Made by a program: the position numbers and the translations under genes. The notes beneath the pieces were generated by a model. The model worked only from the letters and a program-made list of their open reading frames with translations, had not been told where the DNA came from and searched no databases. Shown here piece after piece: positions 1 through 8,272 of a DNA stretch of 64,000 bases (its first letter is position 1; the number at the start of each line of letters is the position of its first letter). The stretch is from Exiguobacterium sp. s124 (GTDB taxonomy: Bacteria > Bacillota > Bacilli > Exiguobacteriales > Exiguobacteriaceae), in assembly GCF_018617485.1 (NCBI RefSeq), contig NZ_JACSKH010000001.1, positions 124,001-188,000 on the forward strand. The letters are read 5' to 3'.

Positions 1-24
1 TTAGTCGAATGGGTCAACCGATAA
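1..24 (+). CDS. Possible last codons of an upstream gene (partial)
   Basis: Frame 1 reads seven sense codons (LVEWVNR) and then TAA at 22-24, immediately before a terminator hairpin. That is the layout expected for the 3' end of a plus-strand gene cut by the window edge. The fragment is far too short to identify, and the reading could be chance. Confidence 0.3.
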   Translation, partial: LVEWVNR

Positions 25-25
25 G

Positions 26-60
26 AAAAGGCTTGTCGCACATGTCGACAAGCCTTTTTT
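26..60. terminator. Bidirectional rho-independent terminator
   Basis: Perfect inverted repeat AAAAGGCTTGTCG (26-38) and CGACAAGCCTTTT (46-58), with a 7-nt loop, a T-run on the plus side and an A-run on the left. It can end the minus-strand aldehyde dehydrogenase and any plus-strand gene entering from the left. Confidence 0.85.
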
Positions 61-72
61 GTATGCCTCTAT

Positions 73-1485
73 TTACAACCCGAGTGAGATGTATTTGACT
101 TCTAAAAATTCTTCGATGCCGTGGTGACCACCTTCACGGCCGAGTCCGCTCTCTTTCCAACCACCGAAAGGCGCTTGAGGAGTTGACGGTAGCCCATCGT
201 TCACACCGACAATCCCATACTCTAACGACTCTGCTAAGTAGACGGCTTCATTGATGTCTTGCGTGAATAGATAGGCGGCTAATCCGAACGGCGTATTGTT
301 CGCCCGTTTGATCACTTCGTCGAGTGAATCGAATGTCGCAATCGGTGCGACCGGTCCAAATGTTTCTTCGTTCATGCAGAGCATGTCTTCGTTCGCGTAA
401 CGGATGACCGCCGGACGAATGAAGAGCCCATCTAACACTTCGCCACCGTACACTTCACCGCCACGAATTTGAGCGTCCTCGATGTGTTTTTCGACTTTAC
501 TAAGCGCGTCATCGTCGATGAGTGGACCGATATCGACACCTTCCTCTAATCCGTTCCCGACTTTCAACGCTTCGACCTCTTTGATGAAACGCTCCGAAAA
601 TTCATCGACGACGGCTCGTTCGACATAAATTCGGTTCGCACAGACGCATGTCTGTCCACCGTTACGAAACTTCGTGGCGACCGCTTGCGGGACAGCTTTA
701 TCCAAGTCCGCCTTGGCCGTGACGATGAGCGGGGCGTGACCACCGAGTTCGAGCGAAATCTTTTTCATCGTGTCCGCAGCGTCACGCATGAGCATCTTCC
801 CGACTTCGGTCGACCCTGTGAACGTCAACTTACGAACTCGTTTGTCCTGTTGCCACGCTTTGACGATATCGGAGGCTTGTCCTGTCACAAGATTGATGAC
901 CCCTTTTGGGATTCCTGCCTTATCGGCCAATTTGATCAATTCGATGGCGGTCAGTGGCGTTGCCGATGCGGGTTTCATGACGACCGTACAACCTGCAGCG
1001 AGTGCCGGAGCGACCTTGCGGGTAATCATGGCAGCCGGGAAGTTCCATGGCGTGATGGCAGCGATAACGCCGACCGGTTGCTTGATGGCAAAGATCCGCT
1101 TCTTATTCGATGAGGCGGGAATCGTCTCCCCGTACACCCGTCGACCTTCTGCTGCATACCAATCGATAAAGCCGTTCGCATAGTTGATTTCGCCGATGGC
1201 TTCTTTGAGCGGTTTTCCTTGTTCCTCGACCATCGTCCGTGCGAGCTCTTCCGTATGTTCTGCAATCAATCGGTGCCACTCATTGAGGAATTCCCCACGT
1301 TCTTCTGCAGTTTTTTGTTGCCATTCCTGTAGTGCTTCATGCGCTGCGTCGACGGCTTGAGTCGCTTCCTTCGTATCACTTTTTGTCACGACAGCCATGA
1401 CATTGCCAGTGGCTGGATTACGTACCTCGATTGTTTGTCCGGTTTCTGTCCATTCCCCGTTAATATAGTTTTTCTCTTCTCGCAT
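73..1485 (-). CDS. gabD: NAD(P)-dependent succinate-semialdehyde dehydrogenase family
   Basis: 470-residue aldehyde dehydrogenase, the normal length for GabD-type succinate-semialdehyde dehydrogenases, which oxidise succinate semialdehyde to succinate in the cytoplasm. Visible motifs are the NAD-binding FTGSTEVG (about 222-229), the general-base Glu246 in LELGGHAPL and catalytic Cys280 in GGQTCVCANR; the second Cys282 is shared by many GabD proteins. ITPWNFP near 144-150 is the usual Rossmann entry motif. The ATG has an AAAGGGGAAA ribosome binding site. It is monocistronic, between a terminator and a divergent plsY-like gene. No gabT lies next to it, so the exact aldehyde substrate is inferred from family resemblance only. 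Confidence 0.82.
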   Translation of the reverse strand: MREEKNYINGEWTETGQTIEVRNPATGNVMAVVTKSDTKEATQAVDAAHEALQEWQQKTAEERGEFLNEWHRLIAEHTEELARTMVEEQGKPLKEAIGEINYANGFIDWYAAEGRRVYGETIPASSNKKRIFAIKQPVGVIAAITPWNFPAAMITRKVAPALAAGCTVVMKPASATPLTAIELIKLADKAGIPKGVINLVTGQASDIVKAWQQDKRVRKLTFTGSTEVGKMLMRDAADTMKKISLELGGHAPLIVTAKADLDKAVPQAVATKFRNGGQTCVCANRIYVERAVVDEFSERFIKEVEALKVGNGLEEGVDIGPLIDDDALSKVEKHIEDAQIRGGEVYGGEVLDGLFIRPAVIRYANEDMLCMNEETFGPVAPIATFDSLDEVIKRANNTPFGLAAYLFTQDINEAVYLAESLEYGIVGVNDGLPSTPQAPFGGWKESGLGREGGHHGIEEFLEVKYISLGL

Positions 1486-1577
1486 CTTGATTTCCCCTTT
1501 CCAAAAAGTGCACAGTTAATTAGAGGATACCCGTTTTTCTAGAACGCACACAATTTTCCAAAAAATGAGGGGATACT

Positions 1578-2090
1578 ATGTGGATCATCATCGTCGGCTA
1601 TTTAGTCGGGGGCCTACTCGGGGGTAGGTTATATGGGTTACTAAGTGGACATGATTTAGCGACATCTGGTTCGAAAAATACGGGGGCACGCAACGCGAAC
1701 CGCATCGGAGGAGTGAAGGCATTTCTCATCGTATATGGATTCGACGTGCTCAAGACGATTGTTGTCTTACAGATGAGCGGACCGTATTTTTGGCAGACGG
1801 CGCTTGCGCTCACGCTCGGTCATATTTATCCGTTTTGGCGAATCCGCGCGGGCGGGAAGGGATATGCCGTTTTTTCTGGAATCATATGGGCATACGACCC
1901 GTGGTGGTTTATCGGGGGTCTCCTTGTCCTGTTGCTGTTGATTAAAGGAACAGGTAATTCCCGTGAGACGGGACTAGTAATGCTCGTCTTACTTCCACTC
2001 GCTGCGCTTGGAAGTGTTGGAGACGTCATATGGGCAGTGCTCATCGCAACTGTGATTATCTATCATCATGTGAAGGAGGGGAAACCATGA
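1578..2090 (+). CDS. PlsY-like glycerol-3-phosphate acyltransferase
   Basis: Hydrophobic 170-residue protein with the PlsY signature blocks GSKNTGARN (31-39; family GSxNxGxxN) and GHIYPFWRIRAGGKG (about 85-99; family GHxxPxxxxxxGGKG). PlsY enzymes are polytopic membrane proteins that move acyl groups from acyl-phosphate to glycerol-3-phosphate. At 170 residues it is a little shorter than typical PlsY (about 190-200), so it may be a second, specialised copy rather than the essential housekeeping enzyme. Its stop codon overlaps the ATG of the GNAT gene (ATGA), so the two are probably translationally coupled. Confidence 0.75.
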   Translation: MWIIIVGYLVGGLLGGRLYGLLSGHDLATSGSKNTGARNANRIGGVKAFLIVYGFDVLKTIVVLQMSGPYFWQTALALTLGHIYPFWRIRAGGKGYAVFSGIIWAYDPWWFIGGLLVLLLLIKGTGNSRETGLVMLVLLPLAALGSVGDVIWAVLIATVIIYHHVKEGKP

Positions 2091-2656
2091 TTGTTTACCG
2101 AAAAGCTGGGATATCCGATTTTGATGCGATTCACCGGTTAAATTATGAAACGTTCGTTGAAGAGATTCCGCAACATCCACCGAACCCGGAACGACGGCTC
2201 GTCGACCGATTTCATGGACAGAATACATATTGGATTGGGGAAGTGGACGGTGAAGTGGTCGCCATGTGTGCACTACGTGGCGAAAAACCTTTTTCGTTGG
2301 AACAAAAAGGGGTGCGCATTCCTGACGGGGATTGGATCGAAATTCGTTTGCTTGCTGTGAAGAGCGCGTATCGACGCAATCGGACATTCGCCGGACTGAT
2401 GCGAGCGGTCATTAAAGATGCGACCGATCGTGAAGTGGATGGGATTGTCATCAGTGGGACGACGCGTGAACAAGTGCTCTATCACCGATTCGGATTTATT
2501 CCATTTGCGGATCCAATCGGCCCTGAGGAAGCAAGGTACGTTCCGATGATGTTAACGCGTTCAGCCTTTTATGAATCAAAGTCTGCGTCGACGCTTCGAC
2601 CAATAAGTTTCCTTGCGGGTCCTGTCGAATGCTCGAATCGGTTCAGCAACAACTGA
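2087..2656 (+). CDS. GNAT acetyltransferase; probable N-terminal part of a broken GNAT-aminotransferase fusion
   Basis: The first about 165 residues form a GNAT domain (IRLLAVKSAYRRNRTFAGLM resembles the acetyl-CoA-binding beta4-alpha3 region; YHRFGFIPF is the usual C-terminal GNAT motif). The start at 2087 is chosen because AAGGAGGGG lies 7 nt upstream and the ATG overlaps the previous stop. The last residues (RPISFLAGPVE) do not look like GNAT: they match the N-terminus of class-V aminotransferases (FxPGPVE). The frame then ends after eight further residues while the rest of the aminotransferase continues in another frame from 2629. The natural reading is one fused gene split by a short deletion. 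The acetyl acceptor is unknown. Confidence 0.7.
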   Translation: MIVYRKAGISDFDAIHRLNYETFVEEIPQHPPNPERRLVDRFHGQNTYWIGEVDGEVVAMCALRGEKPFSLEQKGVRIPDGDWIEIRLLAVKSAYRRNRTFAGLMRAVIKDATDREVDGIVISGTTREQVLYHRFGFIPFADPIGPEEARYVPMMLTRSAFYESKSASTLRPISFLAGPVECSNRFSNN

Positions 2657-3600
2657 CAAAGCGAATCGGACTTCCTTACGTCTATACGCTTCTCGGAAGT
2701 GGCACGGTCGCCAATGATGCGGTCGCGGCAAGATTGCGGGGACGTGGTGTCGTTTTATGCGCCGGCGAATTCGGGGAGCGTCTCATGGATCACGCATCCC
2801 GCGCCGGTCTCTCATTTGATGTCATTCAAGTGGACGAGGAAGGGAAATGGGAGGTTGCTCAACTTGAGCAGATTGAACCGGAGTGGGTGTGGACGGTACA
2901 TTGTGAGACATCTTTAGGCATCTTAATCGATCTGGCCCCGCTTCACACGGGGCAAGGTGTCGTCGCCGTCGATGCAATCAGCGCGGTCGGGACACTTGTC
3001 TATGATTATTATTTCGCGGACTACGTGACTTTTTCCTCGGGGAAAGGATTACGGAATGCGCCAGGTCTCGCGTTCGTCGCGATGAAAGAGCAGGCGGAAA
3101 TGATGCGAGACGTGCCACGCTACTTTGATTTGTCCCTCTATCAACCAATCGCCTTCACACAATCGGAACCGCTCCTTGCGGCGATGGATGTCGCATTAGA
3201 GGAATTAACGGAAGAACAGGTCGCGTCGCATCAGGAGAAGATGGCATTGTTGGTCAACTCACTTCGCGAGAATGGCTTACAATTCAAGCTGAGTCCCTCC
3301 CAGTCACCTGGCATCATCACAATCCCGATGCCGTGCGGACAGTCCTCGATTGAGTTAGGTCGACAACTATCCTATCAAGGTTATCTCGTCCAATATGAGA
3401 GCGAATATTTGAAACGGGCGAATGTCATCCAAGTATCGACGATGGGCTGGACGACACCTCGCATGATGCGTGACGTCGGTGCCTATATTGCCGAGTGGAT
3501 TCAACAAAAAACCGCCACTCTGGAAAGTGACGGTTCGCTTAAACACGAAAATCCTGACGTGCCAAGTGACGAATTTTTCGTCCGAGGCGTCTCCAATTGA
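2629..3600 (+). CDS. Class-V aminotransferase, N-terminally truncated by apparent frameshift
   Basis: 323-residue PLP-dependent fold-type I protein of the alanine-glyoxylate/serine-pyruvate aminotransferase kind. LLGSGTVAND (21-30) is the PLP phosphate-binding segment, VVAVDAISAVG (111-121) carries the PLP-contacting Asp, and FSSGKGLRN places the Schiff-base lysine at Lys139. The family's first about 35-40 residues are missing here; part of them (ISFLAGPVE) occurs in the overlapping GNAT frame. No convincing ribosome binding site precedes the ATG at 2629, so independent translation is doubtful. The 3' end also runs through the terminator and last codons of the convergent UbiB-like gene, giving an atypical polar tail of about 29 residues. 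Likely non-functional, or expressed only by frameshifting. Confidence 0.7.
   Translation: MLESVQQQLTKRIGLPYVYTLLGSGTVANDAVAARLRGRGVVLCAGEFGERLMDHASRAGLSFDVIQVDEEGKWEVAQLEQIEPEWVWTVHCETSLGILIDLAPLHTGQGVVAVDAISAVGTLVYDYYFADYVTFSSGKGLRNAPGLAFVAMKEQAEMMRDVPRYFDLSLYQPIAFTQSEPLLAAMDVALEELTEEQVASHQEKMALLVNSLRENGLQFKLSPSQSPGIITIPMPCGQSSIELGRQLSYQGYLVQYESEYLKRANVIQVSTMGWTTPRMMRDVGAYIAEWIQQKTATLESDGSLKHENPDVPSDEFFVRGVSN
3505..3535 (-). terminator. Terminator of the UbiB-like gene, inside aminotransferase coding sequence
   Basis: AACCGCCACT (3510-3519) pairs with AGTGACGGTT (3526-3535) with one mismatch around a 6-nt loop. Read on the minus strand it is followed by TTTTTT, directly after the stop of the convergent kinase gene. 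It lies within the open reading frame of the aminotransferase. Confidence 0.7.
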
Positions 3601-5176
3601 AGTAAGCCAGCACAGACACTACGCCACCTGACCAGAACAGCCATTCATCTGGTCGGATATAGCCGAGTAGCCCGACGAGCAACCCGAGCAAGATGACGAT
3701 GGCATTGAACGTCTGACGGTGCAAGAGTTCTTTCGATTCCAAGTTGCGTTGGAACATCGCTTGCTCCGACAGACGTTTTCGTGTCGGCTCTTTTAAGTAA
3801 TTGTCGAGAAGCGGTGGCACGTTCAACAATTTCTTCGCATAGTTGATCCCGGTCTTCACATAACGGTTTTGAAGTGTCGTGCCGTCCTCCTCGAGCCATT
3901 CGATGACAATCGGTTTGCCGAGTGTGAACAGGTCGATTTTCGGATCGAGGATTTGCAGGATGCCGAGCAAAGTCGAGGCGGCCCGACCGAAGAAGGCGAA
4001 TTCCGCCGGGAGTTGGATCGGTTCGTTTTTGACGAGCAACTGAATATCCTGCAATACTTTCTCAATTAACTTCGTATCGACGGTGTCGATATCGGTCTCT
4101 AAATAAAATGTGACGGCTTTCTCGAGTGCTTGGCGAATGTTTTGCTTGTTCGCCGTCGGCAAGAGGAAGCGTAAGTCTTCTAGGCCGTCGACGATGCTGT
4201 CATAGTCGAGCGAGATGAACGCCTGTAAAATGTTTCGAATCGTTGCCATGTCTTGTGCCGTCGTCTGTCCGACCATTCCGAAGTCGAGTAAGATGATGGT
4301 GCCGTCTGCTCGGATTTGGACGTTTCCGGGGTGCGGGTCAGCGTGGAACTGTCCTCCGAACAACAATTGTTCGGCGGCGAGCGTAAATAGTCGTTCGGCT
4401 AGGGCGGAGCGATCGATTTCATTTTCTTTTAAGAAGGCGAGGTCGGTGATGCGTCGTGCATCGACCCAGTCCATCGTCAAGACGCGGTTCGTACAGAGGT
4501 GTTCGTGATAATCCGGGATGTAAACGTCCGGGTTATCCGCATATTTGGCTTTGAAATATAAGGCGTTTTTTAATTCGGTTTGAAAATTTAGTTCATCCCC
4601 GATGACAAAAATCATTTGGCGATATAAGCTATCTAAGTCGGTCGATTTTGCGAGGGATGTCCGCTTCAACATCGACGTGACAATCCGCATGGCCCGGAAG
4701 TCGGTACGGATGATTTTTTCGATATTCGGACGTTGAATTTTGATGGCGACCCGCTTGCCGTTTTCTAGAAGGGTGGCACCGTACACTTCCCCGATTGAGG
4801 CGGAGGCGACGGCGTCAATACCAACGTCTTTGACGACTTGCGTGTAAGGGACGCCCCATTCCGCTTCTAGAATCGCGCGCGACTTGTCCCAACCCGATGT
4901 CGGGACACGGTCGACGAGTTCAGACAGTTCGTTCAAGACGGCCGGAGGCAATAAATCGGCACGAATGGACAAGAATTGTCCGAGCTTGATCAACAAGCCT
5001 TCGAGTCGGAGTGCGTTTCGTTTATACTCACGCGCGAGCTTGAGCATGAGTGCTTCATATTCTTCTGTCGTGGCGACACCTTGCTGTTGCTTACGTGAAA
5101 AGGCGTATAGCCGAATGATGAATCGGGCGAACATGGTGACGATAATCCATATGCGGAACAAAGCGATACGTTTCAT
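3539..5176 (-). CDS. ABC1/UbiB/AarF atypical kinase family protein
   Basis: 545 residues with the diagnostic UbiB features: KxGQ motif in LIKLGQFLS (62-70), the Ala-rich nucleotide loop ASASIGEVYGA (about 124-134) that replaces the glycine loop, the VAIKIQRP lysine (Lys146), DELNFQTELKN, and the catalytic loop HADPHPGNV (278-286) followed by DFG (298-300). Two hydrophobic helices near 493-530 would anchor the C-terminus in the membrane. Family members support isoprenoid quinone biosynthesis or lipid homeostasis as atypical ATPases; which one applies in a menaquinone-using Firmicute is not known. The 3' end overlaps the convergent aminotransferase frame by 62 nt. Confidence 0.85.
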   Translation of the reverse strand: MKRIALFRIWIIVTMFARFIIRLYAFSRKQQQGVATTEEYEALMLKLAREYKRNALRLEGLLIKLGQFLSIRADLLPPAVLNELSELVDRVPTSGWDKSRAILEAEWGVPYTQVVKDVGIDAVASASIGEVYGATLLENGKRVAIKIQRPNIEKIIRTDFRAMRIVTSMLKRTSLAKSTDLDSLYRQMIFVIGDELNFQTELKNALYFKAKYADNPDVYIPDYHEHLCTNRVLTMDWVDARRITDLAFLKENEIDRSALAERLFTLAAEQLLFGGQFHADPHPGNVQIRADGTIILLDFGMVGQTTAQDMATIRNILQAFISLDYDSIVDGLEDLRFLLPTANKQNIRQALEKAVTFYLETDIDTVDTKLIEKVLQDIQLLVKNEPIQLPAEFAFFGRAASTLLGILQILDPKIDLFTLGKPIVIEWLEEDGTTLQNRYVKTGINYAKKLLNVPPLLDNYLKEPTRKRLSEQAMFQRNLESKELLHRQTFNAIVILLGLLVGLLGYIRPDEWLFWSGGVVSVLAYFNWRRLGRKIRHLARQDFRV

Positions 5177-5275
5177 TGTAATACCGACATCCTTTACGAC
5201 AGTCGCTCGACTGACCTGATTTTTTGTAACTATACTTTACCATACAATGCGTTGAAGAAAGGGCAAGGGATGTTC

Positions 5276-5875
5276 ATGGAGTGGGAATTGCTCAACGTCG
5301 TCGGGACGATTGCGTTCGCGGCGAGCGGAGCCATCATTGCGATGGATGAAAAATACGATATTTTTGGGGTCTGGTTGCTCGCGTTTATCACCGCCTTTGG
5401 TGGCGGCGCGATTCGGAACGTCCTGTTAGGAAACCCCGTCAGTTTGATTTGGCAACAGAACGATTTATTTATTTTATGTTTTCTGGTCGCACTCCTCATC
5501 TTCCTGCTACCAAGTGTTGTATTGCCACATTGGGAACGCTGGGGTGTGATTGTGGATGCAATCGGATTGGTCGCCTTTGCCTTTCAAGGAGCACAGGTCG
5601 CAATCAAGCTGGATTTACCGTTATCGGCAGCAATCGCGGCGGCTGTCCTGACCGGGGTCGGGGGTGGCGTGGTCCGCGACTTACTGGCTGGGCGTAAACC
5701 GCTCGTCTTGCAATCAGAAGTGTACGCGATTTGGGCGATTCTCATTGCGGTCATCACGTATTACTTCAAGCTCGAAGGCGGTCTTGCCGTCTATGCGCTT
5801 TTAATTGTCGTAGCGACACTTCGAGTGATATCCTACTATCGAAAGTGGAATTTACCAGCACGAAAAGTCAGATAA
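5276..5875 (+). CDS. TRIC-type cation channel / UPF0126 membrane protein (YvgT-like)
   Basis: 199-residue polytopic protein with the two repeated family signatures, GTIAFAASGAIIAMDEKYDIFG with ITAFGGGAIRNVLLG in the first half and VDAIGLVAFAFQGA with GVGGGVVRDLLAG in the second. Prokaryotic members form trimeric monovalent-cation channels; bacterial physiology is poorly known. In-frame starts are TTG 5252, ATG 5270 and ATG 5276. The last is preferred because homologues begin MxWELL, though 5270 with GAAAGGG upstream is also possible. The DUF423 gene follows 12 nt downstream, so the two are probably co-transcribed. Confidence 0.8.
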   Translation: MEWELLNVVGTIAFAASGAIIAMDEKYDIFGVWLLAFITAFGGGAIRNVLLGNPVSLIWQQNDLFILCFLVALLIFLLPSVVLPHWERWGVIVDAIGLVAFAFQGAQVAIKLDLPLSAAIAAAVLTGVGGGVVRDLLAGRKPLVLQSEVYAIWAILIAVITYYFKLEGGLAVYALLIVVATLRVISYYRKWNLPARKVR

Positions 5876-5887
5876 GGGGGAACGAAA

Positions 5888-6253
5888 ATGAAGATTTTAC
5901 TAATGATCGGTGCCGGATTGATGGCACTCGGTGTGGCACTTGGCGCGTTCGGTGCCCATGCGCTAAAAGAGAGACTGTCACCGAACATGTTGGCGAACTG
6001 GCAGACGGGCGTGCTCTATCATATGATCCATGCGCTCGGAATCGTCGGGATCGCAGCGCTCCTCATGCGTGTGAGTATCAGCCAATTTAACATTGCCGGC
6101 TGGCTCATGTTTGCGGGAATCATCTTTTTCTCTGGAAGTTTATACGTCATGGCGTTGACGGGAATCACGAAACTCGGAGCCGTGACACCAATCGGCGGCG
6201 TCTTATTCATTGCTGCTTGGATTTTTGTCATCGTCGGTGCGATGAAATTGTAA
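5888..6253 (+). CDS. DUF423 small membrane protein (YwdK-like)
   Basis: 121 residues with four predicted membrane helices and the family's N-terminal pattern GALMALGVALGAFGAHALKERLS-type (here about residues 8-31) and WQTGVLYHMIHALGI near 40. The family is widespread and has no established biochemical function. AAGGGGGAACG precedes the ATG by a standard distance. It ends a two-gene unit with the TRIC-like channel and is followed by a strong terminator. Confidence 0.8.
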   Translation: MKILLMIGAGLMALGVALGAFGAHALKERLSPNMLANWQTGVLYHMIHALGIVGIAALLMRVSISQFNIAGWLMFAGIIFFSGSLYVMALTGITKLGAVTPIGGVLFIAAWIFVIVGAMKL

Positions 6254-6276
6254 TGACAGAATCAATTTATTTCGAC

Positions 6277-6326
6277 ATCCATGTCTTTGCTCATGTACAC
6301 ATGCAGCGAGGGCATGGATTTTTTTG
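6277..6326 (+). terminator. Rho-independent terminator
   Basis: Outer stem ATCCATG/CATGGAT with an inner nested stem (CATGT/ACATG) is followed by a run of seven T. It closes the TRIC/DUF423 unit. Confidence 0.75.
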
Positions 6327-6593
6327 ATGAGTCATCCCATCAATTGGAAAACAGATTTGCGCTTCATGTATTTATTATTTGAAAATAGGGTAAAGTGTTC
6401 TCTATTTACATAAAATATTACAGGGAGATGTCAGAATGAACGATTAGAAAAGGTATTGATAAATAATAAGTTCAACATATTCGTTGCCTGTGCTGTTGTT
6501 CATGCGTAATAAAATTGAAATATAACTTTAACAGGAAAATATCTAGCAGTTAGATATAATTAGTCATGTTGAAACTCAACCAAATGATCGTTT
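6327..6593. other. AT-rich intergenic stretch, no gene seen
   Basis: About 270 bp noticeably richer in A+T than the flanking genes, with no open frame that has a ribosome binding site and no recognisable RNA fold. It lies just upstream of the promoter of the secreted M23 peptidase and may hold upstream control elements. Confidence 0.5.
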
Positions 6594-6621
6594 TTGTTAC
6601 ATACTGAAACGGCTTTAAAAT
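6594..6621 (+). promoter_or_regulatory. Candidate sigma-A promoter of the M23 peptidase gene
   Basis: TTGTTA (6594-6599), 16-bp spacer, TAAAAT (6616-6621). It lies 54 bp before the start codon. No experimental support; chosen by position and consensus match. Confidence 0.45.
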
Positions 6622-6675
6622 ATGTAGTGTAGTAGGTACTCACGTTTGTCATTTAAGAAAGGATGTACCCCATTC

Positions 6676-8187
6676 ATGAATTGGAAACGCACAGTCTCGA
6701 CGCTGACGCTTGGTGTGATGCTTATCAGCACACATACAGTTGCCGACGCATCGACTTCGATTAAAGAAAAACAAGAAGAACAACAAAAAGTACAAGAGAA
6801 GCGCAATGACGTGAAAAAGAACCAAGCCGATACGTCTTCAAAGATTGAAGTGAACAAAGAAGAGATTTCAAAAGTTCAGGCAGAGGTCAATAAAATGGAC
6901 GCGCAGTTGCAAGACATCATCAACGATGTCGCTATGAAGCGCCAAGAAATCAAGCGCACCGAGATGAAAATCGAGGATCTTGAAGCCGACATTAAAGATT
7001 ACCAAGAAAAAATGAAGGCACAAGAAGCGATGATGAAAGAACGTATGGCCACGATGCAAAAGAACGGTGGCGGCTCAATTAACTGGGCTGAATTCATCTT
7101 CGGTTCAAAAAACCTCTCTGATCTTGTCACGCGTATGATCACGGCTGGAACGATTCAGCGTAGTGACCAAGAGTTGTTCGATGACTATGAAGCGACACAA
7201 AAATCGCTCAAAGAAGCACAAGCGGACTTGAAAGCAGAACGTGCTTCGCTTCTCGAACAACAAAAAGCACTTGAAGTGCGTCAAGCTGAGCTCGAGAAGA
7301 AAATGAAGCAACGTGAGAAGCGTATCAAAGAGCTTGAAGAGAAGAACATCAAGTTTGAATCGCAAATCTTCGACCTTCAAGAAATTGAAGCGACGTTAGT
7401 GGCACAAGAACAAGCAATCGCGGCTGAAATCGAAGCACAGCGTCGCGAAGAAGAGGAAGCCCGTCGTCGTGCTGAAGAAGCAGCTCGTCAAGAGGCGGCA
7501 CGTAAGGTAGAAGAAGCACGCCAAGCAGAAGCTGCACGTCAAGCTGAGGCTGCTCGCAAGGCAGAGGCAGCACGAGAAGCGGAAGCGGCTCGTCAAGCTG
7601 CTGCACAACAAAAGCAAGACAATAAAACGAATACCCCGTCTTCGTCGTCTTCAAACAATACGGCTCCATCAACACCAGCACCAAAACCGGAACCGGCGCC
7701 GAAACCCGCACCAACACCAGCGCCGAAACCGGAGCCAAAACCGGCACCGACGACATCGACGCCAGCACCGTCTAGCTCAATGTTCATTCAACCGGCTTCA
7801 GGACGCTACTCACAAGGGTGGGGTCCGGCGAGCGGTGCGTATGGTTACACGTTCCATAACGGTTTAGATATCGCTGGTCCAACAGGTACACCGATTCGTG
7901 CATCTGCGACAGGTACGGTCATTCGTGCAGGCTGGGGTGGCGCTTACGGGAACCACGTCATGATCGCGCACGTCATCAACGGTCAAGTTTGGACGACAGT
8001 TTATGCACACATGAACTCAGTATCTGTCAGCTCAGGACAGCGTGTGACACAAGGATCAAATATCGGGACACTTGGAAACACAGGGAACTCGTCAGGTCCG
8101 CACTTGCACTTTGAGATTCATAAAGGCGGCTACTCGTACTCGGCAACGAGCGCAGGTAGCACGGTCAACCCGCGTCAGTTCTTCTGA
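6676..8187 (+). CDS. Secreted peptidoglycan endopeptidase: coiled coil plus M23 (LytM) domain
   Basis: 503 residues: signal peptide (about 1-25, ending VADA), a long charged coiled coil (about 30-320), a Pro/Lys/Glu-rich linker (about 330-365) and a C-terminal M23 peptidase domain. Zinc ligands are visible as His394 and Asp398 in HNGLDIAG and His476/His478 in GPHLHFEIH. The segment GGSINWAEFIFGSKNLSDL in the coiled coil is typical of PcsB/EnvC-like hydrolases controlled by the divisome or FtsEX. The product is probably exported and cleaves peptidoglycan cross-links. An upstream in-frame TTG (6646) lacks a ribosome binding site, so ATG 6676 is chosen, with AAGAAAGGA about 12 nt upstream. Confidence 0.85.
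   Translation: MNWKRTVSTLTLGVMLISTHTVADASTSIKEKQEEQQKVQEKRNDVKKNQADTSSKIEVNKEEISKVQAEVNKMDAQLQDIINDVAMKRQEIKRTEMKIEDLEADIKDYQEKMKAQEAMMKERMATMQKNGGGSINWAEFIFGSKNLSDLVTRMITAGTIQRSDQELFDDYEATQKSLKEAQADLKAERASLLEQQKALEVRQAELEKKMKQREKRIKELEEKNIKFESQIFDLQEIEATLVAQEQAIAAEIEAQRREEEEARRRAEEAARQEAARKVEEARQAEAARQAEAARKAEAAREAEAARQAAAQQKQDNKTNTPSSSSSNNTAPSTPAPKPEPAPKPAPTPAPKPEPKPAPTTSTPAPSSSMFIQPASGRYSQGWGPASGAYGYTFHNGLDIAGPTGTPIRASATGTVIRAGWGGAYGNHVMIAHVINGQVWTTVYAHMNSVSVSSGQRVTQGSNIGTLGNTGNSSGPHLHFEIHKGGYSYSATSAGSTVNPRQFF
7431..7614 (+). repeat. EAARQA-type tandem codon repeats inside the M23 peptidase gene
   Basis: The DNA encodes about ten degenerate repeats of a six-residue unit EAARQA/EAARKA, forming the end of the coiled coil. 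A second repetitive stretch (about 7669-7770) encodes alternating PKPEP/PKPAP units of the wall-spanning linker. Repeat number is likely to vary between strains. Confidence 0.7.
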
Positions 8188-8199
8188 TGCCCTATACAG

Positions 8200-8230
8200 A
8201 AAGCTCCTTTCGATTGCGAAAGGAGCTTTT
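8200..8230 (+). terminator. Terminator of the M23 peptidase gene
   Basis: AAGCTCCTTTCG and CGAAAGGAGCTT form a 12-bp stem with a 4-nt loop, followed by TTTT. Confidence 0.8.
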
Positions 8231-8238
8231 GTGCGTAC

Positions 8239-8267
8239 AAAAAATCCCTCCGCTATGGCGAAGGGAT
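8239..8267 (-). terminator. Terminator of the amino-acid permease gene
   Basis: ATCCCT-CCGC and GCGA-AGGGAT form a hairpin which on the minus strand is followed by TTTTTT. It sits just past the permease stop. Confidence 0.7.
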
Positions 8268-8272
8268 CAACG

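Noticed and set aside
6400-6430. Possible WalR site (TGTAAT and TGTAAA on the minus strand) upstream of the M23 peptidase gene
   Set aside because: The two half-sites are 6 bp apart instead of the 5 bp of the WalR consensus, and they lie about 180 bp before the candidate promoter.
7349-7787. Long minus-strand open frames rich in Leu/Val and Gly opposite the M23 peptidase gene
   Set aside because: They are antisense shadows of the repetitive EAARQA and PKPEP/PKPAP codons; no ribosome binding site and biased composition only.
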